In this document: positions 33,736 through 43,400 of the stretch, in pieces | Position numbering within the stretch: the first letter of the stretch is position 1 | Layout of the letters: each line of letters begins with the position of its first letter | Assembly: GCF_003116035.1 (NCBI RefSeq) | Contig: NZ_LGQW01000002.1 | Span: 1-64,000 of the forward strand | Source of the DNA: Azospirillum sp. TSH64 | Lineage (GTDB): Bacteria; Pseudomonadota; Alphaproteobacteria; Azospirillales; Azospirillaceae | Reading direction: 5' to 3' | Length of the DNA stretch: 64,000 bases | Position numbers and translations under genes: made by a program | The notes under the pieces: model-generated | Database searches by the model: none | What the model saw: only the letters and a program-made list of their open reading frames with translations | Told to the model about the DNA's origin: nothing

Positions 33736-36027
33736 TTAGCCCGCGGCACGCTGTTCGATCAGCCCGTCGGCGGGCGGCGGGTTCGCACCCGACAGCTGCC
33801 CCATCTGGCCGCGGAACAGCGTGGCGTAACGCCCGCCGCGGCGCAGAAGCTCGTCGGGCGCGCCGTCCTCGACGATGCGGCCGCGCTCTACCGTGACGAT
33901 GCGGTCGGCGATGGCGACGGTGGACAGGCGGTGGGCGATGATCAGCACGGTGCGGCCGGCGCAGATGCGGCGCATGTTGGCCTGGATGATGCGTTCGGAT
34001 TCATGGTCGAGCGCCGAGGTCGCCTCGTCGAAGATCAGGATGCGCGGGTTGGTGACGAGCGCGCGGGCGATGGCGATGCGCTGCCGCTGCCCGCCGGACA
34101 GGCTGGCACCGCGCTCCCCCACCACCGTGTCATAGCCGTCGGGCAGCTCGACGACGAAGTCGTGGGCGCCGGCCAGCTTGGCCGCGGCGACGACGCGGGC
34201 CATGTCCATGGTCGGATCGGTCAGCGCGATGTTCTCGCGGATGGTGCCCGAGAACAGGACATTGTCCTGGAGGACGACGCCGATCTGCCGGCGCAGCCAC
34301 ACCGCGTCGGCGGTGGACAGATCCGTGCCGTCGACCATCACCCGCCCGCGCTCCGGCACATGGAAGCGCTGGAGCAGCTTGGCCAGCGTGCTCTTGCCCG
34401 AGCCGGACGTACCGACGATGCCGACCACCTGCCCCGCCGGGACATGCAGCGACACGTCGCTCAGCGTCTCCGGCCCGTCATGGCGGTAGCGGAAGGTGAC
34501 GTGGTCGAAGCTGAGGTCGCCCTTGATCGCCGGCATGGCGGCGCGGCCGGCGCTCTGCAGCGGTTCGGGTGCGGTGTTCAGGATGTCGCCGATGCGGTGC
34601 ATCGACAGCCGCACCTGCTGGAAGTCCTGCCAGAGCTGGGCGATGCGCAGCACCGGTTGGACGACGCGGCCGGCGAACATGTTGAAGGCCACCAGCTCGC
34701 CCACCGTCAGGCTGCCCTCGATCACCAGCTTCGCCCCCAGCCACAGCACCAGCATGGTCGAGATCTTGGAGACGAACTGCACCGACTGGCTGGCGACGTT
34801 GTTCAGGTTGCCGGCGCGGAAACCGGCGCGGACATAGCCCGAGAGCTGGTCCTCCCAGCGGCGCTGCATGCGCGGCTCGACCGCCATGGCCTTGACCGTT
34901 TCGATGCTCGACACCGTCTCGACCAGGAAGCTATGGTTCTCGGCGCCGCGGGCGAACTTCTCGTCCAGCCGGCGGCGCAGGATCGGCGTCGCCACCAGGC
35001 TGATGGCGACATAGACGGGGAAGGAGGCCGCGACGATCGCCGTCAGCATCGGGCTGTAGACCAGCATGACGCCCAGGAAGACCACGGTGAACAGCAGGTC
35101 CAGCACCAGCGTGATGGTGGAGCTGGTCATGAAGTTGCGGATCGTCTCCAGCTCGCGCACCCGGGCGACGCTGTCGCCGACCCGGCGCGAGGCGAAATAG
35201 CCCATGGGGAGCGACAGCAGCCGCTGGTACAGCTTGGCCCCCAGCTCCACGTCCAGCCGGTTGGCGGTGTGGGCGAAGGTGTAGGTGCGCAGGCCGCCCA
35301 GCACCGCCTCGAACAGGATGACGGCCAGCATGCCGGCCATCAGCACGTCGAGCGTGCCCAGGCTGCGGTGCACCACCACCTTGTCGACCACCACCTGGAA
35401 GAACAGCGGCGTCACCAGCGCGAACAGCTGGATGAAGAAGGAGGCGAGCAGAACCTCGCCCAGGATGCCGCGGTATTTCCAGGCGACCGCGCCGAACCAG
35501 CGGGCGTCGAAACGCGGCTGGCCCATGCCCATCGTGCCCTTGCGGCCCAGGCAGATCAGCCGGCCGGTCCACAGCGGCTCGAACCCCTCGCGGTCGAGGA
35601 TGCGGGTCTGGTTGGTCGCCGCGTCATGCACCAGCACGCGGTCGCCGCCGGCCTTGGCCAGCACCAGGAAGCCGCCGTCCGGGCCGGGGACCAGCGCCGG
35701 CAGCGGCGTGCGCTCCAGCCGTTCCCATTTGGTCTTCACCACCCGGGCCTTGGCGCCCAGCCGGTGGGCCTGGCGGACCAGCCCGGTCAGGTCGGGGGAT
35801 TCGCCGCCGCAGGCATGGCGCACGCCGTCGTAATCGGCCGGAATGCCCAGGATGCGCAGCGCCGACACCAGCCCGGCAATGCCGGGATCGAGACGGGGCC
35901 CAGGGTTGGAGCCGGGGTTGGGGCCGGTATTGAGACCGGGGCTTGGACCTGCCTGGGCTCCAGGGGGAGGAGGGGAGGAGGGGTCCCGCGCCGGATCGGC
36001 CGGCGACCCGTCTCGCATCTGTTCCAT
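33736..36027 (-). CDS. Type I secretion ABC transporter with C39-like domain
   Basis: The 763-residue protein has a Pro/Gly/Asn-rich start, then a C39-like domain (about 50-180) without the catalytic Cys, so it binds rather than cleaves substrates, six membrane segments and an ATPase domain with Walker A GTSGSGKST, signature LSGGQRQR and Walker B ILIFDEATSALD. This is the HlyB-type arrangement used to export RTX and other leaderless proteins. ATG at 36027 is preceded by GGGAAG at good spacing. Likely substrates in the window are the RTX proteins at 40429 and 47864, the beta-helix protein and the S8 protease; this is inferred from co-location. Confidence 0.9.
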   Translation of the reverse strand: MEQMRDGSPADPARDPSSPPPPGAQAGPSPGLNTGPNPGSNPGPRLDPGIAGLVSALRILGIPADYDGVRHACGGESPDLTGLVRQAHRLGAKARVVKTKWERLERTPLPALVPGPDGGFLVLAKAGGDRVLVHDAATNQTRILDREGFEPLWTGRLICLGRKGTMGMGQPRFDARWFGAVAWKYRGILGEVLLASFFIQLFALVTPLFFQVVVDKVVVHRSLGTLDVLMAGMLAVILFEAVLGGLRTYTFAHTANRLDVELGAKLYQRLLSLPMGYFASRRVGDSVARVRELETIRNFMTSSTITLVLDLLFTVVFLGVMLVYSPMLTAIVAASFPVYVAISLVATPILRRRLDEKFARGAENHSFLVETVSSIETVKAMAVEPRMQRRWEDQLSGYVRAGFRAGNLNNVASQSVQFVSKISTMLVLWLGAKLVIEGSLTVGELVAFNMFAGRVVQPVLRIAQLWQDFQQVRLSMHRIGDILNTAPEPLQSAGRAAMPAIKGDLSFDHVTFRYRHDGPETLSDVSLHVPAGQVVGIVGTSGSGKSTLAKLLQRFHVPERGRVMVDGTDLSTADAVWLRRQIGVVLQDNVLFSGTIRENIALTDPTMDMARVVAAAKLAGAHDFVVELPDGYDTVVGERGASLSGGQRQRIAIARALVTNPRILIFDEATSALDHESERIIQANMRRICAGRTVLIIAHRLSTVAIADRIVTVERGRIVEDGAPDELLRRGGRYATLFRGQMGQLSGANPPPADGLIEQRAAG

Positions 36028-36315
36028 GAAGGCTTCCCGGTTCCGAAACTCTAAGGGGTGCCGCCGGACGGCTGCGGCCAACCGAAGGTGAGGATCGCGT
36101 CCCCGCGCGGCCACCCGAACGATGGGGTACCCCGCATCGTCGGTGTCCGAAGGGAGGGAGCCGAAGGGCGGCCGGGCGCTCTTCCGGGGTTTCCCCGATG
36201 GTCCGCCTCGACAGGCTGCTTTTTCTAGACCCGGTGCGGTGCTTGGGAGTAGGCATGCAGGACAGCCGGGCCAGCGGGACCGGCGCCGTTTTCCCTACAC
36301 CGGACAAAAGCCGCC

Positions 36316-37293
36316 TTGTCGCCGATTCCCCAGCTCCTGCGCCTTCTGATCCTGCTGCTGACGCCCTTCTGGCTGTCGCTGGCGGTGGAGGGGCTGGGCC
36401 TGTACGGGTCGATGCCGTCGCTGCTGTCCAGCTGGCGCCGCCCCGCGGACGTGGACACCGCCACGGCGCAGCCGACCGGCTGGCGGGAACGCGCCTATCT
36501 GGCCGCCAATCCCGACGTCGCCGCCGCCGTCCGCAGCGGGCAGCTCTCCAGCGGCTACGCCCACTATGTCCAGCAGGGCCGCGCGGAAGGCCGCCGCGGC
36601 GGCTTCGTGGAGCAGGTCAGGAAGCCGGCGGAGGCGCAGCCCGCCGCAAGCCAGCCGGCTCCGGTACAACCTGCTCCCGTCCAGGCTCCTCCCGGCCCGG
36701 AAACTCCGGTCCAGACGGCTCCGTCCCCCGCCTCCGTCCCGGCTGCCCCGCTGCCGGCGGCGAAGCCCGGACCGCAGGACCCCGCCCCACGGACGGAACC
36801 GGCGGTAGAGTTTCTGCGTCCCGGCGTCAAGCCGGTCCCCGACGCGCCGGCCCGGCCAGCCGGCATCCAGACCGTGGCAAGCACCGCGGCCCCCCGCACC
36901 GTGGAGCGCATCCGCACCGCCAACGGCGGCGACGGGCTGCGCGTCGTGATGGATTTCGACCAGGAACCGCGCTTCGAAACGCCGGTGCGCCGCCCCGACG
37001 GCCGGCTGGAGCTGACGCTTCCCGGCACCCAGTGGCAGGCCCCGGCGGCGGGCCGCCTGCCGGCGACGGCGCTGGGCTACCGGGCGGAGCGCACCGGCAG
37101 CGGCACCCGCCTGCTGTTCAGCGACGAGGATGGCGGAAGCGACGGCAGGGGAGATGGCAGGGGGGATGGCAAGGGCGAAGCGGTCCGGCTTCTCGCCGTC
37201 TCCACCCTGGCCCCCGACAAGGACCGAGGCCACCGTCTGGTGATCGATCTGATGCTGCCCTCCACGGCGAAGGCCGACAGCAAGAGCCGCTGA
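36316..37293 (+). CDS. Membrane-anchored protein with one HY..G..EGR repeat and an AMIN-like domain
   Basis: The 325-residue protein begins at a TTG with a hydrophobic anchor (LLRLLILLLTPFWLSLAV). Next comes one copy of the 40-residue repeat (ERAYLAANPDVAAAVRSG and HYVQQGRAEGR), then a long Pro/Ala-rich stretch, then an AMIN-like beta domain (GLRVVMDFDQEPRFETPV, RLELTLPGTQW, HRLVIDLMLP). AMIN domains place proteins at peptidoglycan or in envelope machines. It lies 288 bp from and divergent to the type I secretion operon. The shared repeat suggests that it meets the secreted repeat proteins, for example by repeat-repeat contact. The start codon is not certain. Confidence 0.65.
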   Translation: MSPIPQLLRLLILLLTPFWLSLAVEGLGLYGSMPSLLSSWRRPADVDTATAQPTGWRERAYLAANPDVAAAVRSGQLSSGYAHYVQQGRAEGRRGGFVEQVRKPAEAQPAASQPAPVQPAPVQAPPGPETPVQTAPSPASVPAAPLPAAKPGPQDPAPRTEPAVEFLRPGVKPVPDAPARPAGIQTVASTAAPRTVERIRTANGGDGLRVVMDFDQEPRFETPVRRPDGRLELTLPGTQWQAPAAGRLPATALGYRAERTGSGTRLLFSDEDGGSDGRGDGRGDGKGEAVRLLAVSTLAPDKDRGHRLVIDLMLPSTAKADSKSR

Positions 37294-37516
37294 AACACCC
37301 GCTGGGCGGGCTGTGCCGATGGCGCTTGGCCGCGGCCATACCCCCATTGCCTTCGGGGTTGTGCTGCTTGACCGGATCGGTTAGCTGTCTGTCAGTCGTC
37401 AGTCACACTGGCCGTAAGCGTTCAACGTCAACCAACGCACTCAACGATCCCCAGCGGTCGGAGTGCGTTCGCTTGTCCGGAACGCGCGTCGACCGCGGAC
37501 CAGTGTGGAGCACACC

Positions 37517-38773
37517 ATGCGTCCCCAGCCGACATACGATCCGGCACGCGGCCAGCCGCAAAATCCCTCGCACAACACATCGCCGGACCGGTCCCAGGCC
37601 CGCCTGTTCGTCCTGGCCGCCATCCTGTTCGTCTCCTATCTCTGCGTCGCCATTTCCCTTCCGGTGACGCCGCTGTTCGTGACCCAGACCCTGGGACTGG
37701 GCAATTTCTGGGCCGGGCTGGGCGTCGGCAGCGCCTTCCTCGCCACCATCCTCACCCGCAGCTTCGCCGGCAATCTCGTGGACGGCGGCGGCGCCAAGCC
37801 GGCGGTCGCCCGCGGACTGGCGCTCTACATCGCCGGCGGGCTGGTCTCGCTCGGCGCCGGCATGCTGCCGCACCTGCCTTGGGCCGGCCCCTGGACGGCG
37901 TTCGCCGTGCTGGTGGCCGGGCGCCTGCTGATCGGGCTGGGCGAGAGCCTCGTCGGCGTCGGCGTGATCGCCTGGGGGATCGGCATCGTCGGGCCGCAGC
38001 GCTCGGGCAAGGTGCTGGCCCTGGTCGGGGCGGCGCTCTATGGCGCCTTCGCAGCGGGCGGGCCGCTGGGTCTCCTGCTGCTGGACGGCATCGGCTTCGC
38101 CGGCACCATGGCGATCGGCGCCCTGCTGCCGGCGCTGGGGCTGCTGGCGCTCCGCCCGATGACGGGGGTCGCGGCGCATCCCGGCGCGAAGCGCCCGCCC
38201 TTCCGCAGCGTGCTCGGCCGGATCTGGCTGCACGGCGCCGTCGTCAGCCTGCAAGGCATCGGCTTCGCCGCCATCGGCGCCTTCTTCTCGCTGCACTTCG
38301 TCCATGAATCCTGGCCGTTCGCCGGGCTCGGCCTGACCGCCTTCGGGGTCGGCTTCGTCCTTGTCCGCTTCGCCTTCGGCCATCTGCCGGACCGCATCGG
38401 CGGCCTGCCGGTGGCGATGGGATCGCTGGCGGTCGAGGCGTTCGGCCAGCTGCTGGTCTGGAGCGCCGGCGACCCCACGCTGGCCCTGGTCGGCGCCTTC
38501 CTGACCGGGCTCGGCTGCTCCCTGGTCTTTCCCGCCATGGGCCGGGAGGTGGTGCATCTGGTGCAGCCGCATCTGCGGGCGACGGCGCTCGGCGCCTTCG
38601 CCGCCTTCCAGGACGTGGCCTATGGCCTGACCGGCCCGGTGGCCGGGCTGCTCGCCGACCGGGCCGGCTACGGCAGCGTCTTCCTGCTGGGCGGGGCCGC
38701 GGCGGCGGTCGGCTTCCTGACCGCGCTCCATATGCGCCGGACCCTGGTCGCCGCCGGCCCCCCGCCGGCCTGA
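37517..38773 (+). CDS. Major facilitator superfamily transporter
   Basis: A 418-residue protein with twelve hydrophobic segments from about residue 30. The loop FAGNLVDGGGAKPAV after helix 2 and GHLPDRIGGLPVAMG after helix 8 correspond to the MFS G-x3-D-R/K motifs. It resembles the YhhS/arabinose-efflux type of proton-driven exporters. I chose ATG at 37517, which has TGGAG nine bases upstream. It stands alone between the AMIN-like gene and the glycosyltransferase gene on the same strand; the substrate is unknown. Confidence 0.82.
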   Translation: MRPQPTYDPARGQPQNPSHNTSPDRSQARLFVLAAILFVSYLCVAISLPVTPLFVTQTLGLGNFWAGLGVGSAFLATILTRSFAGNLVDGGGAKPAVARGLALYIAGGLVSLGAGMLPHLPWAGPWTAFAVLVAGRLLIGLGESLVGVGVIAWGIGIVGPQRSGKVLALVGAALYGAFAAGGPLGLLLLDGIGFAGTMAIGALLPALGLLALRPMTGVAAHPGAKRPPFRSVLGRIWLHGAVVSLQGIGFAAIGAFFSLHFVHESWPFAGLGLTAFGVGFVLVRFAFGHLPDRIGGLPVAMGSLAVEAFGQLLVWSAGDPTLALVGAFLTGLGCSLVFPAMGREVVHLVQPHLRATALGAFAAFQDVAYGLTGPVAGLLADRAGYGSVFLLGGAAAAVGFLTALHMRRTLVAAGPPPA

Positions 38774-38952
38774 AAACGCCGGCTTGAAAAGGCCGTGTCT
38801 GGTCGCGCGAAACCGGATCCATCCAGAAGCGTGGGAGGCGGAATTTTCCAGCACTTCACATCGAATGCGGGAAATTCCGGCGGGGACTTGCCGTTGCGCC
38901 GTGGCATGATCGCCCCCTTCGCAGCCTTTTCCGCAGGACCGTGACGCCCTCC

Positions 38953-40191
38953 ATGAAGATCCTGTTCATCCATCCCAGCTTTCCCGGCCAATTCAAGGCT
39001 CTGGCCCCGAGCCTGGTGCGGCGCGGACACACGGTGCATGCCCTGAGCCGGACGATGGAGGTGCCGTCCGGCTGGGGCGGGATCACCGTGGCCGCTTACG
39101 CACCGTCACGGGCGCCGGCCTTTGGCGTCCATCCCTGGGCCACCGAATTCGAAATCAACACGATCCATGGCGAGGCCCTGTTCCAACGGGCGCTGACGAT
39201 GAAGGCGGAGGGCTATGGTCCCGACGTGATCGTCGCCCATCCCGGCTGGGGCGACAGCCTGTTCGTGAAGGACGTCTGGCCGCAGGCCCGGCTCGGCATC
39301 TATTGCGAATTCTATTACCGGATGGAGGGCGCGGATGTCGGCTTCGATCCCGAATTCCCGTCGCAGGATGTCGGCGAGCCGTGCCGCCTGCGCCTGAGAA
39401 ACGCCATAAACCTGCTCCAGTTCGAGACCGCCGACGCCGGCCTGTCTCCCACCCGCTGGCAGGCGGACAGCTTTCCCCGTATTTTCCGCGACCGCATCAC
39501 CGTGGTGCATGACGGCATCGACACCGGGACGGTGGCCCCGAACCCCGATGCCCAGGCCATCCTGAACGGCACCCTCACGCTGACGCGGGCGGACGAGGTG
39601 GTGACCTTCGTCAACCGGAGCCTGGAGCCCTATCGCGGCTATCACAGCTTCATGCGTGCCCTGCCGCGGCTGCTGGCCCAGCGCCCCCGGGCCCATGTGC
39701 TGATCGTCGGCGGGGCCGGCACCTCCTATGGGGTGCCGCCGCCGTCGGGAAGCTGGCGGGACATCTTCATTGAGGAGGTGCGCGGCTCCATTCCGGACGC
39801 CGACTGGGCACGGGTGTTCTTCCTGGGCAACCTCCCCTACGACCACTTCATTCCTCTGCTCCAGCTTTCCTCCGTCCACGTCTATCTCTCCTACCCCTTC
39901 GTGCTGAGCTGGAGCCTGATGGAGGCGATGAGCGCGGGCGCCGCCGTGGTCGCCGGCGATACCGCTCCGATCCGCGAGATCGTCGAGCATGACCGGACGG
40001 GGCGGCTGGTGGACTTCTTCGACCATCGCGGACTGGCCGACAGCGTGGCCGATCTGCTGGCGGACCGGGCAGCACGCGACCGGCTGGGCGCCGAGGCCCG
40101 CGCCTCCATCCGCGCCAACCACGATCTGCACAGCGTCTGCCTGCCGCGCCAGTTCGCCTGGATCGATGAGCTGGCGGACGGGCGGGGCTAG
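38953..40191 (+). CDS. Family 4 glycosyltransferase
   Basis: The 412-residue GT-B enzyme begins MKILFIHPSFPGQFKALA and carries YCEFYYRMEGADVGFDPEFP and the C-terminal donor-site region (VHVYLSYPFVLSWSLMEAMS, GDTAPIREIVEHDRTGRLVD) of GT4 retaining transferases. A paralogue with the same layout is at 55108. Such enzymes add a sugar from a nucleotide donor to a growing surface glycan. ATG at 38953 matches the paralogue; an upstream GTG at 38941 adds four residues. No second gene follows it on the strand. Confidence 0.83.
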   Translation: MKILFIHPSFPGQFKALAPSLVRRGHTVHALSRTMEVPSGWGGITVAAYAPSRAPAFGVHPWATEFEINTIHGEALFQRALTMKAEGYGPDVIVAHPGWGDSLFVKDVWPQARLGIYCEFYYRMEGADVGFDPEFPSQDVGEPCRLRLRNAINLLQFETADAGLSPTRWQADSFPRIFRDRITVVHDGIDTGTVAPNPDAQAILNGTLTLTRADEVVTFVNRSLEPYRGYHSFMRALPRLLAQRPRAHVLIVGGAGTSYGVPPPSGSWRDIFIEEVRGSIPDADWARVFFLGNLPYDHFIPLLQLSSVHVYLSYPFVLSWSLMEAMSAGAAVVAGDTAPIREIVEHDRTGRLVDFFDHRGLADSVADLLADRAARDRLGAEARASIRANHDLHSVCLPRQFAWIDELADGRG

Positions 40192-40195
40192 GCGG

Positions 40196-40240
40196 CCATT
40201 ATTAATTCATTAAATCATGATATAAAATAATGATTGTAAG
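40196..40240. other. AT-rich stretch between convergent genes
   Basis: A short AT-rich run with CATTATT and AATAATG arms stands out in otherwise GC-rich DNA between the GT4 stop (40191) and the adhesin terminator. It may serve as a terminator for the rightward gene, but the pairing is loose. Confidence 0.3.
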
Positions 40241-40322
40241 TCCCGGTTATGCCGGTTCTTTTCCGCCCGGACGGGAAGCACTGAAGCAATCGCGCACCCG
40301 CATCGACTGAGACGGAAGCCTC

Positions 40323-40352
40323 CCAAAAAGAAGGGCGGCTTGCCGCCGCCCT
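40323..40352 (-). terminator. Rho-independent terminator of the large adhesin gene
   Basis: Read on the minus strand, GGGCGGC, a five-base loop and GCCGCCC are followed by TTCTTTTT. It lies 78 bases after the adhesin stop codon at 40429 and is a good intrinsic terminator in that direction. Confidence 0.85.
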
Positions 40353-40428
40353 CCATGGTTCCACCCCGATGGGTCCATCCCTTGTCCGCCGGCGACCATG
40401 GGCTGCCGGCGGACAGGCGGGAGGGAGG

Positions 40429-43400
40429 TTACGCGGGAAGCTCCGTCCGCTGCCGGTTGGACAGCCCGCCGTCGCCCGCCGCCAGCAGGCCGGACGCCGT
40501 GCCCGACGAGGCATCGTGGAAGCCGCCGTCTATCCCCAGCGACTGCGACCCGGTCATCCCGGCCGCCAGCATGGTGACGGCGATGGGCGCCTCTGCGTTG
40601 GCCGCTGCCACGGCCTCCGCCGCGGTGGAGGTGCTGCGCTTGATGTAGGCCAGCTCGACCGCGGCGGCGCTGGTGCCGAACTCCGCGGCGATCTCCGGAT
40701 TGCTCGCCAGATAGGCCGCCGGGTCGAAGGCGGTCAGCGACCGGTTCTCGGCATAGCCGCTCTGGACATAGTGGATCTCGGCCGCCTGGACGTCGGGACC
40801 GAAGGCCTGGATCAGGTCCGGGTTGCTGGCGATGTAGCGCAGCGCGTCGAAGCCCTGGGCCGGCCGGCCCTCGGCCTGGCCATGCTCGATGTAGTGGCGG
40901 GCGGCGGCATCCGCGTTGGTGCCGAAGGCGACCGCCAGGTCGCGGTTGGCCGCGAGGTAATTGTAGCCGTCGAAGGTCGTGCTCCGACCCTCGGCATAGC
41001 CGCTCTCGATGTAATGCCGGGTGCCGGCATCGGCGTTGGCGCCGAAGGCCGCCGACAGGTCCGGGTAGGAGGCGATGTAGGCGAGCCCGCTGAAGTTGGG
41101 GTGCCGGCCCTCGGCATAGCCGTGCTCGATGTAATGGCGGGCGGCGGCGTCCGTGTTGGTGCCGAAGGCCGAGATCAACTCGGGATAGGAGGCGGTGTAG
41201 GCCAGCGGGTTGAAGCTCACCGTCCGCCCCTCCGCCTGCCCGGCCTGGAGGTAATGCTGGGTCGCGGCGGCGGTGTTGGTGCCGAAGGCGGCGATCAGAT
41301 CCGGATAGGAGGCGATGTAGGCGAGGGCGTTGAAGCCGGCCGGCAGCCCGCCGGCGGCCGGCGGGGTGGTGGAGGCGGGATCGGCCGCCGGCACCACCTG
41401 CAGGGCGATGCTCTGCGCCGCGACGCCGCCATGGCCGTCGGCGACGATGTAGGAGAAGGACCCGGCATCGCCGGCAGCACCGGCGGCGGCCAGGAAGGTC
41501 AGCCCCGGCAGGTCGGCCGCCGTCAGGGTCTGGTTCGCCGTCACGGTGCTGCCGTCGGCCATCCGCACGATGCCGCCACCGGGCAGGCCGGCCACCGTCA
41601 CCGTCAGCGCGTCGCCGTCGATGTCGGCGGGGGCCGCGATGCCGAGCGACACCGCCGTCCGGTCCTGGGCACTCACCGTCTTGTCGGCCTGCACCGTCGG
41701 AGCATGGTTGACGGCCGGCTCCACAACGGGATCCACGACGGGATCCGGCGAGGAGGTGACGGGCGGCGGCGGGGGAGGAGGAGGAGGCGGGGGCGGCGAG
41801 ACGACCGGCGCGGCCTCCACCGTCAGGGCGACGCTCTGGGCCGCCGTGCCGCCATGGCCGTCGGCGACGCTGTAGGCGAAGGAGCCGGCGTCGCCGACCG
41901 TCCCGGCCGCCGCGGTGAAGGTCAGGGCCGCGAGCTGGGCGATGGTCAGGCTCTGGTTCGCCGTCACCGCCGTGCCGTCGGCCAGCCGGACGGTGCCGCC
42001 GGCCGGCAGGCCGGTCACCGTCACGGTCAGGGCGTCGTTGTTGTCGTCGGTCGGAGCGGCGATGCCAAGCCCGACCGTGCCGCCGGCCTGGGCCGTCATC
42101 GTCTTGTCGGCCTCCGCCACCGGGGCGGCGTTCACCGTCAGCGCCACGCTCTGGGCCGCCGTGCCGCCATGGCCGTCGGCGACGCTGTAGGCGAAGGAGC
42201 CGGCGTCACCGACCGTGCCGGCCGCCGCGGTGAAGGTCAAAGTGGCGAGCTGGGCGGTGGTCAGGCTCTGGTTCGCCGTCACCGCCGTGCCGTCGGCGAG
42301 CGCCAGCGTGCCGCCGGTCGGCAGGCCGGTCACCGTGACGGTCAGCGTGTCGTTGTTGGCGTCGGTCGGAGCGGCGATGCCGAGCCCGACCGGGAAGCCG
42401 GCCTGCGCCGTCACCGTCTTGTCGGCCTCCGCCACCGGGGCGGCGTTCACCGTCAACGCCACGGTCTGGGCCGCCGTGCCGCCATGGCCGTCGGCGACGC
42501 TGTAGGCGAAGGAGCCGGCGTCGCCGACCGTGCCGGCCGCCGCGGTGAAGGTCAATCCTGCGAGCTGGGCTGCGGTCAGGCTCTGGTTCGCCGTCACCGC
42601 CGTGCCGTCGGCGAGCGCCAGCGTGCCGCCGGTCGGCAGGCCGGTGACCGTCACGGTCAGCGTGTCGTTGTTGGCGTCGGTCGGGGCGGCGATGCCCAGA
42701 GCGACCGGGGAGCCGGCCTGCGCCGTCACCGTCTTGTCGGCCTCCGCCACCGGAGCGGCGTTCACCGTCAACGCGACGGTCTGGCCGGCGGTGCCGCCAT
42801 GGCCGTCGGTGACGGTGTAGGCGAAGGAGCCGGCGTCGCCGGCCGTGCCGGCGGCGGCGGTGAAGGTCAGGGCCGACAGCTGGGCGAGCGTCAGGCTCTG
42901 GTTGGCGGTGACGGCCGTGCCGTCGGCCAGCTGGATGGCGCCGCCGGACGGCAGGCCGGTGACCGTCACGGTCAGGGCGTCGCCGTCGGCGTCGGTCGGC
43001 GCGGCGATGCCGAGAGCGACCGGGGCGCCGGCCTGGGCCATCACCGTCTTGCCGGCTTCCGCCACCGGCGCGTTGTTGGCCTGGACGATGGTGACGCTGC
43101 CGCCAGTGCCGACCTGGAACTGGCTGGCGGCGAAGCTGCCGGTCAGCGTCACCGCCAGATCGGTGCCGACCCGCAGAGTGGTGGAGGTGGCGCCCGTCTC
43201 GACCTGCATGGCGGTCAGATCGGCGCCCGTCATCACCAGCCGGTCGCCGACGGCGGCATCGGCGATGGTGACGGAACCGGTGGTCCCGGCGGCGATGCGG
43301 ATGACGTCGTTGCCGCCATTGCCGGTGACGGTCGCCCCGGCCCCGACGGTCAGGTCGTCGGCCCCGGCGGTACCGGTCAGGGCGACCCGGTCGAAGCCGG

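Noticed and set aside
40690..41350. Regularly spaced repeats that might suggest a CRISPR array
   Set aside because: Units are about 120 bp, lie in frame within a gene, diverge between copies and have no spacers or cas genes.
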